From Enterococcus sp. DIV0660C (GTDB lineage: Bacteria > Bacillota > Bacilli > Lactobacillales > Enterococcaceae): a stretch of DNA of 64,000 nt. Positions 55,605 to 64,000 of the stretch are shown here, piece after piece. The DNA is taken from NCBI RefSeq assembly GCF_017316125.1, contig NZ_JAFLWA010000010.1, positions 1 through 64,000 of the forward strand. The letters run 5' to 3'. Numbering within the stretch: position 1 is the stretch's first letter; each line of letters opens with the position of its first letter. The notes below the pieces were generated by a model. The model worked only from the letters and a program-made list of their open reading frames with translations, had not been told where the DNA came from and ran no database searches. Made by a program: the position numbers and the translations under genes.

Positions 55605-56044
55605 TAGATCACCTCGATTGAACCACCAGCCGCTTCAATAGCGTCTTGAGCTGCTTTCGAGAATTTAGCTGCTTTAACAGTTAATTTTTTAGTTAATTCA
55701 CCGTTAGCTAATACTTTAATCCCAGCTTTTTCGTTTTTAACGATTCCAGCTTCAACTAAAGCAACAGGTGTTACTTCTGCACCATCTTCAAAACGGTTCA
55801 AAATATCTAAGTTGATGACAGCATATTCTTTACGATTTACGTTAGTAAATCCGCGTTTTGGTAAACGACGGAATAATGGAGTTTGTCCACCTTCGAATCC
55901 TAAACGTACACCACCGCCTGAACGAGCTTTTTGACCTTTTTGTCCGCGTCCAGAAGTTTTTCCGTTACCAGATGAAGTACCACGACCAACGCGATTGCGT
56001 ACTTGGCGTGAACCCTCTGCAGGTTTTAATTCATGAAGTTTCAT
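55604..56044 (-). CDS. rplO: 50S ribosomal protein L15
   Basis: This 146-aa L15 has the basic Gly-rich N-terminus ([22 protein letters not shown]) and C-terminal globular part. It threads into 23S rRNA. It lies between rpmD and secY. Confidence 0.97.
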   Translation of the reverse strand: MKLHELKPAEGSRQVRNRVGRGTSSGNGKTSGRGQKGQKARSGGGVRLGFEGGQTPLFRRLPKRGFTNVNRKEYAVINLDILNRFEDGAEVTPVALVEAGIVKNEKAGIKVLANGELTKKLTVKAAKFSKAAQDAIEAAGGSIEVI

Positions 56045-56082
56045 AGGTTTGGCACCTCCTTAAATAATCTAGTTCTTAATTA

Positions 56083-56262
56083 TTAGACTTCTTCAACGTC
56101 CACTAGGTGAGAAACAGTATTGATCATACCTTTAATAGCTTCATTAGAAGGCTTAACCACTGAACTGTTAATCTTTGTAAGACCCAACGCTTTAACAGTG
56201 TCACGTTGGTTTTGAGGACGTCCGATAATACTGCGTTTTAAAGTAACTTTTAATTCAGCCAT
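56083..56262 (-). CDS. rpmD: 50S ribosomal protein L30
   Basis: This 59-aa L30 begins [20 protein letters not shown] and ends LVDVEEV. The start is the ATG at 56260-56262 with GGAGG upstream; it sits 14 bp after rpsE. Confidence 0.97.
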   Translation of the reverse strand: MAELKVTLKRSIIGRPQNQRDTVKALGLTKINSSVVKPSNEAIKGMINTVSHLVDVEEV

Positions 56263-56276
56263 TATTTTTGTCCTCC

Positions 56277-56777
56277 TTATCCGATAATTTCTTCAACTGA
56301 TTTGCCACGAAGTTCTGCAACTTCTTCAGCACGTTTCAATTGTTTCAAACCTTCAACAGTTGCACGAACAACGTTGATTGGTGTATTTGAGCCTAATGAT
56401 TTAGAAGTGATATCAGCTACCCCTGCTAATTCTAATACGGCACGAACTGGTCCACCAGCAGCAACCCCAGAACCTTCTACAGCAGGTTTCATTAGGATTC
56501 TACCACCACTAAAAGTACCGATAACTTCGTGTGGGATTGTTGAACCGACCATTGGTACTTCAACTAAGTTTTTCTTCGCATCTTCAATTGCTTTACGGAT
56601 TGCTTCTGGTACTTCTTGAGCTTTACCAGTACCGAAACCTACGTGTCCGTTTTTATCACCGACAACAACTAAAGCAGCAAAGCGTAGACGACGTCCACCT
56701 TTAACAACTTTTGTTACACGGTTGATTGCAACAACGCGGTCTTCTAATTCCAAATGTTTTGGATCAATGTAAACCAT
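56277..56777 (-). CDS. rpsE: 30S ribosomal protein S5
   Basis: This 166-aa S5 has the dsRBD-like N-terminal domain ([18 protein letters not shown], the fidelity and spectinomycin-loop region) and the C-terminal domain with [13 protein letters not shown]. It contacts 16S helix 34. Confidence 0.98.
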   Translation of the reverse strand: MVYIDPKHLELEDRVVAINRVTKVVKGGRRLRFAALVVVGDKNGHVGFGTGKAQEVPEAIRKAIEDAKKNLVEVPMVGSTIPHEVIGTFSGGRILMKPAVEGSGVAAGGPVRAVLELAGVADITSKSLGSNTPINVVRATVEGLKQLKRAEEVAELRGKSVEEIIG

Positions 56778-56797
56778 GAATGGTATTCCTCCTTCTT

Positions 56798-57154
56798 CTA
56801 AAATTCTAGTCCATTTTCGCGAGCAGCTTCAGCTAAAGCTTGCACACGGCCATGGTAAAGGTATCCACCACGGTCAAAGACTACTACTTTAATGCCTTTT
56901 TCAGCTGCGCGTTCAGCAACTAATTTACCCACAGCAGTAGCTGTTTCTGTTTTTGTTCCACCTGAAATTTCTTTATCCAAGGTAGAGGCACTTGCTAGCG
57001 TTACACCCGCTACGTCATCAATTAATTGCGCGTAGATGTTTTTATTAGAACGGAAAACGTTCAAGCGTGGGCGCTCAGCAGTACCAGAGATATTATTACG
57101 TACACGACGATGTCTCTTTTGACGTGTTTTATTCTTATCTGGTTTTGTAATCAC
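56798..57154 (-). CDS. rplR: 50S ribosomal protein L18
   Basis: This 118-aa L18 binds 5S rRNA. It begins (GTG) [16 protein letters not shown] and ends AEAAREN. The GTG at 57152-57154 has AGAGG 8 bp upstream; an earlier in-frame GTG overlaps the ribosome site. Confidence 0.96.
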   Translation of the reverse strand: MITKPDKNKTRQKRHRRVRNNISGTAERPRLNVFRSNKNIYAQLIDDVAGVTLASASTLDKEISGGTKTETATAVGKLVAERAAEKGIKVVVFDRGGYLYHGRVQALAEAARENGLEF

Positions 57155-57217
57155 AATTGTCACCTCTTTAATAATGCTAGCCGTTAGGCCGCGAATCGTA
57201 ATTTGAACAAATTACGA

Positions 57218-57754
57218 TTATTTACCAGTTTTACCTTCTTTACGGCGTACATATTCACCAACATAGCGAATACCTTTACCTTTATAAGGTTCTGGAGGAC
57301 GAGTACCACGAATGTTCGCAGCTAATTCGCCAACTGCTTCTTTGTTCGCACCTTTAACAATTACTTGTGTATTGGCAGGAACTTCAACTGTAACACCAGC
57401 TGGTGGTGTAATTTCTACTGGATGAGAATAACCAACGTTCAATACAAGTTTTGAACCTTGTAATTGTGCACGGTATCCAACCCCAATAAGTTCTAATGCT
57501 TTTTGGAAACCTTCACTAACACCGACAACCATGTTGTTGAAGTTAGCACGAGTTGTTCCATGGATTGTTTTCATTTCTTTACTGTCGTTTGGACGAGTGA
57601 AAGTAACTTCATTTCCTTCAATATTCATAGTAATATCTGAAGAAAAAGTACGTGTTAATTCACCTTTAGGTCCTTTAACTGTAATATCATTTCCATCTTG
57701 AGTAACAGTTACTCCTGCAGGAATGACTACGATTTTATTTCCGATACGGCTCAC
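57218..57754 (-). CDS. rplF: 50S ribosomal protein L6
   Basis: This 178-aa L6 has two homologous domains and the C-terminal signature [22 protein letters not shown]. It binds near the sarcin-ricin loop. Length is normal. Confidence 0.98.
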   Translation of the reverse strand: MSRIGNKIVVIPAGVTVTQDGNDITVKGPKGELTRTFSSDITMNIEGNEVTFTRPNDSKEMKTIHGTTRANFNNMVVGVSEGFQKALELIGVGYRAQLQGSKLVLNVGYSHPVEITPPAGVTVEVPANTQVIVKGANKEAVGELAANIRGTRPPEPYKGKGIRYVGEYVRRKEGKTGK

Positions 57755-57785
57755 TTAAAGACACCTCCTTGTAGATTCTACTTAA

Positions 57786-58184
57786 TTACCATACGTAAGC
57801 GATAACTTCGCCGCCGACATTTTTTTCACGAGCTTCTTTGTCAGTGATAACACCGTCAGAAGTCGAAATAATTGCGATACCTAAACCATTTAATACTTTT
57901 GGTACTTCGTCAGCTTTGACATAAGCACGCAATCCTGGTTTAGAAATACGTTTTAAGTTTGTGATAACACGTTCACCGTTTTTACCAAATTTTAGGAAAA
58001 CACGGATTACGCCTTGTTTGTCATCTTCGATATATTCAACATCACGGACGAAACCTTCACGTTTCAAGATTTCAGCGATGTCACGTTTGATTTTTGATGC
58101 AGGTACTTCTAAAGACTCATGTTTAACCATGTTTGCATTACGGATACGAGTTAGAAAATCTGCAATTGGATCTGTCATGACCAT
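57786..58184 (-). CDS. rpsH: 30S ribosomal protein S8
   Basis: This 132-aa S8 begins [19 protein letters not shown] and contains [12 protein letters not shown] near the C-terminus. It is a primary 16S central-domain binder and, in E. coli, the spc repressor. Confidence 0.98.
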   Translation of the reverse strand: MVMTDPIADFLTRIRNANMVKHESLEVPASKIKRDIAEILKREGFVRDVEYIEDDKQGVIRVFLKFGKNGERVITNLKRISKPGLRAYVKADEVPKVLNGLGIAIISTSDGVITDKEAREKNVGGEVIAYVW

Positions 58185-58220
58185 TGAACTAATTACCTCC
58201 TTCTTATGCGAATTTACTTT

Positions 58221-58406
58221 TTACCAGCTAGCTTTCTTCACGCCGGGAATTTGACCTTTATAGGCAAGTTCGCGGAAGCAAATACGGCAAAGATGGAACT
58301 TACGATAAACTGAATGTGGACGTCCGCAACGTTCGCAACGAGTATAAGCTTGTGTTGAATGTTTTGCAGGACGTTTGTTTTTAGCAATCATTGATTTTTT
58401 AGCCAC
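58221..58406 (-). CDS. rpsN: 30S ribosomal protein S14 type Z
   Basis: This 61-aa zinc-binding S14 carries C-E-R-C (about 24-27) and C-R-I-C (about 39-42). It is the type-Z, C-plus form; a second zinc-free S14 may exist elsewhere, as in many Firmicutes. Confidence 0.97.
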   Translation of the reverse strand: MAKKSMIAKNKRPAKHSTQAYTRCERCGRPHSVYRKFHLCRICFRELAYKGQIPGVKKASW

Positions 58407-58424
58407 GTAGTTCGCCTCCTTTAA

Positions 58425-58964
58425 TTATTTTTGGAATGGCATACCTAATTGTGTTAACAACTCACGAGATTCTTCATCTGAGTTAGCTGTTGTTACAATA
58501 ACGATGTCCATACCGCGTACTTTATCTACTAAATCATAATCTACTTCTGGGAAGATCAATTGTTCTTTAATACCTAAAGTATAGTTTCCACGACCGTCAA
58601 AGGCTTTTTTACTTACACCATGGAAATCACGTACACGTGGTAGTGAAACTGAAACCAATTTGTCTAAGAATTCATACATTCTTTCTCCGCGCAAAGTAAC
58701 TTTTGCACCAATTGGCATTCCTTCACGTAAACGGAATCCAGCGATTGATTTTTTTGCTTTAGTAATCATTGGTTTTTGTCCAGTGATTAAAGTTAATTCT
58801 TCAACTGCTTTGTCTAAGTTTTTAGCGTTTGATACCGCATCACCAACACCCATGTTGATGACGATTTTTTCAACTTTAGGTGTTTGCATAACAGAGCTAT
58901 AGTCGAATTTTTCCATCAATGATGGAGTAATTTCTTTAAGATATTTTTCTTTTAGGCGGTTCAT
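58425..58964 (-). CDS. rplE: 50S ribosomal protein L5
   Basis: This 179-aa L5 binds 5S rRNA. Its central section has [19 protein letters not shown] and the C-terminal [14 protein letters not shown]. Length is normal. Confidence 0.98.
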   Translation of the reverse strand: MNRLKEKYLKEITPSLMEKFDYSSVMQTPKVEKIVINMGVGDAVSNAKNLDKAVEELTLITGQKPMITKAKKSIAGFRLREGMPIGAKVTLRGERMYEFLDKLVSVSLPRVRDFHGVSKKAFDGRGNYTLGIKEQLIFPEVDYDLVDKVRGMDIVIVTTANSDEESRELLTQLGMPFQK

Positions 58965-58992
58965 TCAGTAAGACCCTCCTTCCTTAAAATTA

Positions 58993-59301
58993 TTATTTAT
59001 CTAGAACTTCACCGGTTTTTTTAGAAACACGGACTTTTTTGCCATCTACTTCTTTGTAGCCAACTCGGCCAGCTACACCAGTAGAGTCGATCACCATCAC
59101 GTTAGAAACATGAACTGGAGCTTCCATCTCAACAATACCACCTTGAGGAGCAGCCTGAGAAGGTTTTTGGTGTTTTTTGACAATATTCACACCTTCGACA
59201 ATGACTTTATCTTTTTTAGGAAACGCTGCTAATACAACGCCTTCTTTATTTTTGTCTTTTCCAGTGATAACTTTAACTTTATCGCCTTTTTTAACAAACA
59301 T
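58993..59301 (-). CDS. rplX: 50S ribosomal protein L24
   Basis: This 102-aa L24 has a KOW motif at the N-terminus ([19 protein letters not shown]). It helps start 50S assembly at the exit tunnel. The ATG has GGAGG 12 bp upstream. Confidence 0.97.
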   Translation of the reverse strand: MFVKKGDKVKVITGKDKNKEGVVLAAFPKKDKVIVEGVNIVKKHQKPSQAAPQGGIVEMEAPVHVSNVMVIDSTGVAGRVGYKEVDGKKVRVSKKTGEVLDK

Positions 59302-59337
59302 AACTGTTTCGCACCTCCTTTGATAAGTGTCTCAAGA

Positions 59338-59760
<423 letters not shown>

Positions 59761-59763
59761 TTA

Positions 59764-60030
59764 TTAGATAATAACTGCTTCTTCGACTACTTCTAGTAAA
59801 CGGAAACGTTTTGTAGCTGATAATGGACGAGTTTCCATAATTCTCACGATATCTCCCACTTTGGCAGTGTTGTTTTCATCATGCACTTTGTATTTCTTAG
59901 AATAGTTCATGCGTTTGCCATAGATAGGGTGATTTTTCTTAGTTTCGACAGCAACGGTGATTGTTTTATCCATTTTGTCTGAAACTACACGACCTTGATA
60001 AACCTTGCGTTGATTTCTTTCTTCAGTCAT
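59764..60030 (-). CDS. rpsQ: 30S ribosomal protein S17
   Basis: This 88-aa OB-fold S17 contains [17 protein letters not shown] and [20 protein letters not shown]. It binds the 16S 5' domain. Confidence 0.97.
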   Translation of the reverse strand: MTEERNQRKVYQGRVVSDKMDKTITVAVETKKNHPIYGKRMNYSKKYKVHDENNTAKVGDIVRIMETRPLSATKRFRLLEVVEEAVII

Positions 60031-60054
60031 ACGCTTAATGGCCTCCTTCCATAA

Positions 60055-60243
60055 TTACTTAGCTTGTTCACGCAATACAGTTTTGATGCGTGCAATCGAT
60101 TTACGTACTTCTTTAATACGTGCAGTGTTTTCTAATTGACCTGTTGCTAATTGGAATCTAAGATTAAACAATTCTTCTTTTAATTGTTTTTCTTGATCAA
60201 GCATTTCGGCAGTGGTTAATTCTCTGATTTCTTTAACCTTCAT
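60055..60243 (-). CDS. rpmC: 50S ribosomal protein L29
   Basis: This 62-aa coiled-coil L29 begins [14 protein letters not shown] and ends KTVLREQAK. It lies near the tunnel exit. It overlaps the end of rplP by 11 bp; eight extra upstream codons are not used. Confidence 0.96.
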   Translation of the reverse strand: MKVKEIRELTTAEMLDQEKQLKEELFNLRFQLATGQLENTARIKEVRKSIARIKTVLREQAK

Positions 60244-60667
60244 TCGATTCACCACCCATTTCCTCACGTTTTACGATCTTAGTTTTCATTGGTAATTTGT
60301 GAGAAGCTAGACGTAACGCTTCACGAGCTACCTCTTCAGGAACGCCTGCAATTTCAAACATGATTTTACCACGTTTTACTGGTGCAACCCATCCTTCAGG
60401 TGCCCCTTTACCAGAACCCATACGTACCCCAATTGCTTTGGCAGTATAAGATTTGTGAGGGAAAATTTTAATCCATACTTTCCCACCACGTTTCATGTAA
60501 CGAGTCATTGCGATACGAGAAGCTTCGATTTGTCGGTTTGTAATCCAGTGTGAATCAACAGCTTGTAAGCCATATTCACCAAATGCGATTTCTTTACCAC
60601 CTTTAGCTTCACCACGCATTTTTCCGCGGAATTCACGACGGTGTTTTACACGTTTAGGTACTAACAT
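60233..60667 (-). CDS. rplP: 50S ribosomal protein L16
   Basis: This 144-aa L16 has [19 protein letters not shown] at the N-terminus and the central R-x-G-K-V/W-I-K/R-I/F-F-P segment near the A site. It is the target of some oligosaccharide antibiotics. Confidence 0.98.
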   Translation of the reverse strand: MLVPKRVKHRREFRGKMRGEAKGGKEIAFGEYGLQAVDSHWITNRQIEASRIAMTRYMKRGGKVWIKIFPHKSYTAKAIGVRMGSGKGAPEGWVAPVKRGKIMFEIAGVPEEVAREALRLASHKLPMKTKIVKREEMGGESNEG

Positions 60668-60669
60668 GA

Positions 60670-61326
60670 TTATTTCCCTCCTTTCTCAGTGTTTTTTTTA
60701 GTTGGAAGAATTTCTCCACGATAGATCCACACTTTAACTCCTAGTTTTCCGTATGTTGTATCTGCTTCTTCCCATGCATAATCGATATCCGCACGTAATG
60801 TATGAAGAGGAACAGTTCCTTCTGAGTATCCTTCTGATCGTGCAATATCAGCACCATTTAAGCGTCCAGATACTTGAGTTTTGATCCCTTTAGCGCCTGC
60901 ACGCATTGAACGTTGGATAGCTTGTTTTTGCGCACGACGGAAAGCTACACGGTTTTCTAATTGACGTGCAATTCCTTCGCCCACTAATTTAGCATCTAAA
61001 TCTGGTTTTTTGATTTCCACGATGTTGATGTGAATTCTTTTACCAGTTAATTTATTTAATTCTTTTCTTAGGCTTTCAACTTCAGAACCGCCTTTACCAA
61101 TAACCATACCTGGTTTAGCTGTGTGGATTGAAATGTTTACGCGATTTGCAGCACGTTCGATTTCAACAGTTGACACAGCGGCATCAGCAAGTTTAGTTGA
61201 AATAAATTTACGGATTCTTAGATCTTCGTGTAAGAATTCAGCATACTCTTTTTCAGCATACCATTTAGCATCCCAGTCGCGGATGATGCCTACACGCATT
61301 CCAATTGGATGTACTTTTTGACCCAC
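60670..61326 (-). CDS. rpsC: 30S ribosomal protein S3
   Basis: This 218-aa S3 has an N-terminal KH domain ([18 protein letters not shown], about 75-92) and a C-terminal domain. It lines the mRNA entry tunnel. It ends 2 bp before rplP. Confidence 0.98.
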   Translation of the reverse strand: MGQKVHPIGMRVGIIRDWDAKWYAEKEYAEFLHEDLRIRKFISTKLADAAVSTVEIERAANRVNISIHTAKPGMVIGKGGSEVESLRKELNKLTGKRIHINIVEIKKPDLDAKLVGEGIARQLENRVAFRRAQKQAIQRSMRAGAKGIKTQVSGRLNGADIARSEGYSEGTVPLHTLRADIDYAWEEADTTYGKLGVKVWIYRGEILPTKKNTEKGGK

Positions 61327-61339
61327 TGATTATCCCTCC

Positions 61340-61687
61340 TTATTTTTCTGATACGACTACTGTAATATGACTTGTACGTTTATTGATTGGAGAAGCTGAA
61401 CCTTTTGCGCGTGGACGGAAACGTTTCATTGTTGGTCCTTCGTTAATAAAAGCTTCAGATACTACTAAATTTTCAACGTCTAAGTCAAAATTATTTTCTG
61501 CATTTGCAACTGCTGACATCAAGACTTTCTCGATGATTCCAGCAGATTTGTTCGGTGTGAATTTCAAAATTGAAATTGCATCCGCAACACTTTTACCTCT
61601 GATAAGGTCAATTACTAAACGGGCTTTTCGAGGTGAAGTGCGAACTGTTTTTGCAGTTGCTTTAGCTGATGTGATTTGTTCTGCCAT
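61340..61687 (-). CDS. rplV: 50S ribosomal protein L22
   Basis: This 115-aa L22 has the tunnel beta-hairpin (about 80-100; [21 protein letters not shown]), whose loop is a known macrolide-sensitivity site. No unusual insertion is seen. Confidence 0.98.
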   Translation of the reverse strand: MAEQITSAKATAKTVRTSPRKARLVIDLIRGKSVADAISILKFTPNKSAGIIEKVLMSAVANAENNFDLDVENLVVSEAFINEGPTMKRFRPRAKGSASPINKRTSHITVVVSEK

Positions 61688-61709
61688 TTGGATTTATCCT
61701 CCCCTCAAA

Positions 61710-61988
61710 TTAGCGTTTAGTTTTCTTATCGTCTGCAGCGTGGCCACGATAAGTTCTTGTTGGTGCAAATTCACCTAATTTGTGTCCTACCATGTCTTCT
61801 TGGATGTAAACTGGTACATGTTTACGTCCATCATAAACTGCGATGGTATATCCAACAAAACTTGGGAATACTGTTGATCTACGTGACCAAGTTTTGATAA
61901 CTTTTTTCTTTTCAACCCCCGCTTGAGCTTCAACTTTTTTCATTAAATGCTCATCGACGAAAGGTCCTTTCTTTAAACTACGACCCAT
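61710..61988 (-). CDS. rpsS: 30S ribosomal protein S19
   Basis: This 92-aa S19 begins [20 protein letters not shown] and ends in [19 protein letters not shown]. It pairs with S13 in the head. Confidence 0.98.
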   Translation of the reverse strand: MGRSLKKGPFVDEHLMKKVEAQAGVEKKKVIKTWSRRSTVFPSFVGYTIAVYDGRKHVPVYIQEDMVGHKLGEFAPTRTYRGHAADDKKTKR

Positions 61989-62030
61989 GGTGAACCTCCT
62001 CTCAAAATGTGCGACACATGGTCAAAGAAA

Positions 62031-62864
62031 TTATTTAGTCTTGCGACGACGTACGATAAGTTTGTCTGATTGGGCTTTCTTGTTACGAGTTTTGTAACCA
62101 AGAGCTGGTTGACCCCAAGGAGAAACTGGTGCTTTACGTCCGATCGGAGCTTTACCTTCACCACCACCGTGTGGGTGATCGTTAGGGTTCATTACGCTAC
62201 CACGTACTGTTGGGCGTTTGCGCATCCAACGAGAGCGTCCAGCTTTACCGATGTTAATAAGTTCATGTTGTTCATTACCTACAGAACCGATAGTTGCACG
62301 GCATGCAGCTAAAATCATACGAACTTCACCAGAGTTTAAGCGGATCAATACATATTTGCCTTCTTTACCAAGTACTTGAGCACTTGTACCAGCAGAACGA
62401 ATTAATTGTCCACCTTTACCAGGTTTCATTTCGATGTTATGGATAACAGTACCAACTGGAATGTTTTCCAAAGGAAGAGCATTACCAACTTTGATATCTG
62501 CATCTGGACCTGAAACAAGTTTCATTCCAACTTGTAGTCCTTTTGGTGCTAAGATGTAAGCTTTCACTCCATCTTCGTAGTGTACTAACGCGATGTTTGC
62601 TGAACGGTTTGGATCATATTCGATCGTTTGAACAGTAGCAACAACGTTATCTTTGTTACGTTTGAAGTCGATTACGCGGTATTGACGTTTGTGTCCGCCG
62701 CCTTGATGACGTACAGTGATGCGACCGTTGTTATTACGACCAGCATGGTTTTTCAATGGTTGTAACAATGATTTTTCAGGTGTTGATGTTGTGATTTCAG
62801 CAAAATCAGAACCTGTCATGTTACGACGACCATTTGAGGTAGGTTTGTACTTTTTAATCGCCAC
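62031..62864 (-). CDS. rplB: 50S ribosomal protein L2
   Basis: This 277-aa L2 ends in the conserved [15 protein letters not shown] region with the peptidyl-transferase-proximal His in [10 protein letters not shown] (about 228-238). Length is normal. Confidence 0.98.
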   Translation of the reverse strand: MAIKKYKPTSNGRRNMTGSDFAEITTSTPEKSLLQPLKNHAGRNNNGRITVRHQGGGHKRQYRVIDFKRNKDNVVATVQTIEYDPNRSANIALVHYEDGVKAYILAPKGLQVGMKLVSGPDADIKVGNALPLENIPVGTVIHNIEMKPGKGGQLIRSAGTSAQVLGKEGKYVLIRLNSGEVRMILAACRATIGSVGNEQHELINIGKAGRSRWMRKRPTVRGSVMNPNDHPHGGGEGKAPIGRKAPVSPWGQPALGYKTRNKKAQSDKLIVRRRKTK

Positions 62865-62904
62865 GTTTTTCCCTCCTATTTATAATAAGTTTTCAAGATA
62901 GTGC

Positions 62905-63195
62905 CTATTCAGCAGCTTCGAATAATTGAATTTCTTTTGAATCTTCTGTTAATGTAACAATCGCTTTGCGACGTTTTTTAGTGTATCCCGCATGTTTGCC
63001 CATACGCTTGAATTTCGCACGAACATTCACGATGTTCACGTTTTTGACTTTAACGTCAAAAGCAGCTTCTACCGCTTGTTTTACTAAAGTTTTGTTTACG
63101 CGAGTGTCAACTTCGAAAGTATACTTTTTATCATCCATAGCAAGCATAGATTTCTCAGTGATCACTGGGCGTTTGATTACGTCTAGTAAGTTCAT
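62905..63195 (-). CDS. rplW: 50S ribosomal protein L23
   Basis: This 96-aa L23 docks signal recognition particle and trigger factor at the tunnel exit. It begins [17 protein letters not shown]. Its start overlaps the rplD stop by 1 bp. Confidence 0.98.
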   Translation of the reverse strand: MNLLDVIKRPVITEKSMLAMDDKKYTFEVDTRVNKTLVKQAVEAAFDVKVKNVNIVNVRAKFKRMGKHAGYTKKRRKAIVTLTEDSKEIQLFEAAE

Positions 63196-63818
63196 TATGC
63201 AAGCACCTCCTCAATTTGAGTAAGAGCAGTTTGTGTTGCTAACACTTTCACGTTAGAAACAACGTCTAGAACACTAACATTATCAGAAGTTACTACAGAA
63301 ACGTTTGATAAGTTACGTGCAGATAAAGCAGCAAACTCATTGCCAGTTTCTAAAACTACTAATACTTTAGCGTCTACAGATAAGTTAGCAAGAACTTCTT
63401 TAAATTCTTTTGTTTTTGGTGCGTCAAAGCTTAATGCGTCAACAACAACCAAGTTATTTGAAGCAACTTTTTCTGATAAAACAGATTTCATTGCTAAACG
63501 ACGAACTTTTTTAGGAAGTTTGTAGCTGTAAGAACGTGGTGTTGGTCCGAAAACTACGCCACCTCCACGCCATTGTGGTGAGCGGATAGATCCTTGACGA
63601 GCACGACCTGTTCCTTTTTGACGCCATGGTTTACGTCCACCGCCGCGAACAGCGCTACGATTTTTAACCGCATGTGTTCCTTGTCTTAATGAAGCACGTT
63701 GCATAACGATTGCATCGTAAACAACACTTTCATTAGGTTCGATTCCGAAAATTTCTTCGTTAAGTGTGATTTCACCGTTTTGGCTACCATCTTGTTTGAA
63801 TAATGCTACATTCGGCAT
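63195..63818 (-). CDS. rplD: 50S ribosomal protein L4
   Basis: This 207-aa L4 has the tunnel-loop extension (about 45-100; [20 protein letters not shown]), implicated in macrolide response. L4 is the S10-operon repressor in E. coli, not usually in Firmicutes. Confidence 0.98.
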   Translation of the reverse strand: MPNVALFKQDGSQNGEITLNEEIFGIEPNESVVYDAIVMQRASLRQGTHAVKNRSAVRGGGRKPWRQKGTGRARQGSIRSPQWRGGGVVFGPTPRSYSYKLPKKVRRLAMKSVLSEKVASNNLVVVDALSFDAPKTKEFKEVLANLSVDAKVLVVLETGNEFAALSARNLSNVSVVTSDNVSVLDVVSNVKVLATQTALTQIEEVLA

Positions 63819-63845
63819 TCCTTAGTTCCTCCTTTCTTCCTACTA

Positions 63846-64000
63846 TTATTTAGCTTTCACAGCTGATTTGATAGTGATTAATGATTTCTTAGCTCCAGGA
63901 ACGTTACCTTTAATTAAGATTACGTTTCTTTCTGCGTCAACGCGAACAACTTCCAAGTTTTGGATTGTCACGCGGTTGCCACCCATACGGCCAGCAAGAC
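63846..64000 (-). CDS. rplC: 50S ribosomal protein L3 (C-terminal part, window edge)
   Basis: About 50 codons are visible, with the gene running off the right edge. The reading includes [19 protein letters not shown] and ends KSAVKAK. GRMGGN is the conserved L3 segment near the peptidyl-transferase centre. The stop is 63846-63848. Confidence 0.96.
   Translation of the reverse strand, partial: LAGRMGGNRVTIQNLEVVRVDAERNVILIKGNVPGAKKSLITIKSAVKAK

Noticed and set aside
56302-56619. 105-aa plus-strand ORF opposite rpsE.
   Set aside because: Antisense shadow of a conserved ribosomal gene.
61383-61778. 131-aa plus-strand ORF opposite rplV and rpsS.
   Set aside because: Antisense shadow of ribosomal protein genes; no start signals.

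Overview
This window is a low-GC Firmicutes chromosome segment, almost certainly Enterococcus. That rests on overall protein character, a GshF fusion, a BirA-type bioY operator, Fur and CodY-type boxes, and an S10-spc-alpha cluster with adk next to infA and no map gene. The exact species is not claimed. I see no prophage, transposase, CRISPR array, tRNA or rRNA. Nearly all of it is core housekeeping sequence, so the interest lies in regulatory and intergenic DNA.

Layout. (1) 1-6.5 kb, minus strand: ymdB-ymcA-mutS-mutL-maf (mismatch repair). (2) 6.7-18.7 kb, a mixed accessory stretch: a HAD phosphatase, an AlkD-like repair protein, rpsD with a structured leader, bioY, a DUF4231-like membrane protein, queT with a structured leader, an overlapping Mga-like regulator/DUF2829/SDR operon, lrgAB, a glycerol/lactate-type MIP channel, a phosphoesterase, and small hypotheticals including an unlisted 34-aa ORF. 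(3) 18.8-22.4 kb: a Fur-box-controlled siderophore ABC importer (YclNOPQ type), then divergent yueI and gshF. (4) 25.5-31.6 kb: rnc-smc-HAD-ftsY. (5) 31.9-37.6 kb: oppDFBCA with a CodY-like box. (6) 37.9-43.6 kb: asp23-like, fakA, recG, plsX, acpP (fatty-acid/phospholipid genes plus recG). (7) 43.8-47.1 kb: rpmB, a candidate minus-strand small RNA, and yfhO. (8) 47.2-50.5 kb: ecfA1-ecfA2-ecfT-truA. (9) 50.6-50.8 kb: a hairpin-rich element. (10) 50.8-64 kb: ribosomal proteins from rplQ back to a partial rplC, with rpoA, infA, adk and secY.

How they work together. BioY and QueT are solitary ECF S-components, and the shared EcfA1A2T energizing module lies about 40 kb away in the same window. FakA, PlsX and a second ACP form a route from exogenous or ACP-bound acyl chains to acyl-phosphate. 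Rnc, SMC and FtsY form the common Firmicutes cluster.

The best leads are: a cluster of eight DnaA-box-like 9-mers in the variable linker of mutL (1360-1530); a near-consensus minus-strand promoter followed by two terminators in the rpmB-yfhO gap (candidate sRNA, about 44180-44283); a multi-hairpin element between rplQ and ecfA1; a structured queT leader that can pair with its ribosome binding site; and a 9-bp inverted repeat over the promoter of the Mga-like/DUF2829/SDR operon. All of this comes from reading the sequence; no database or folding program was used.
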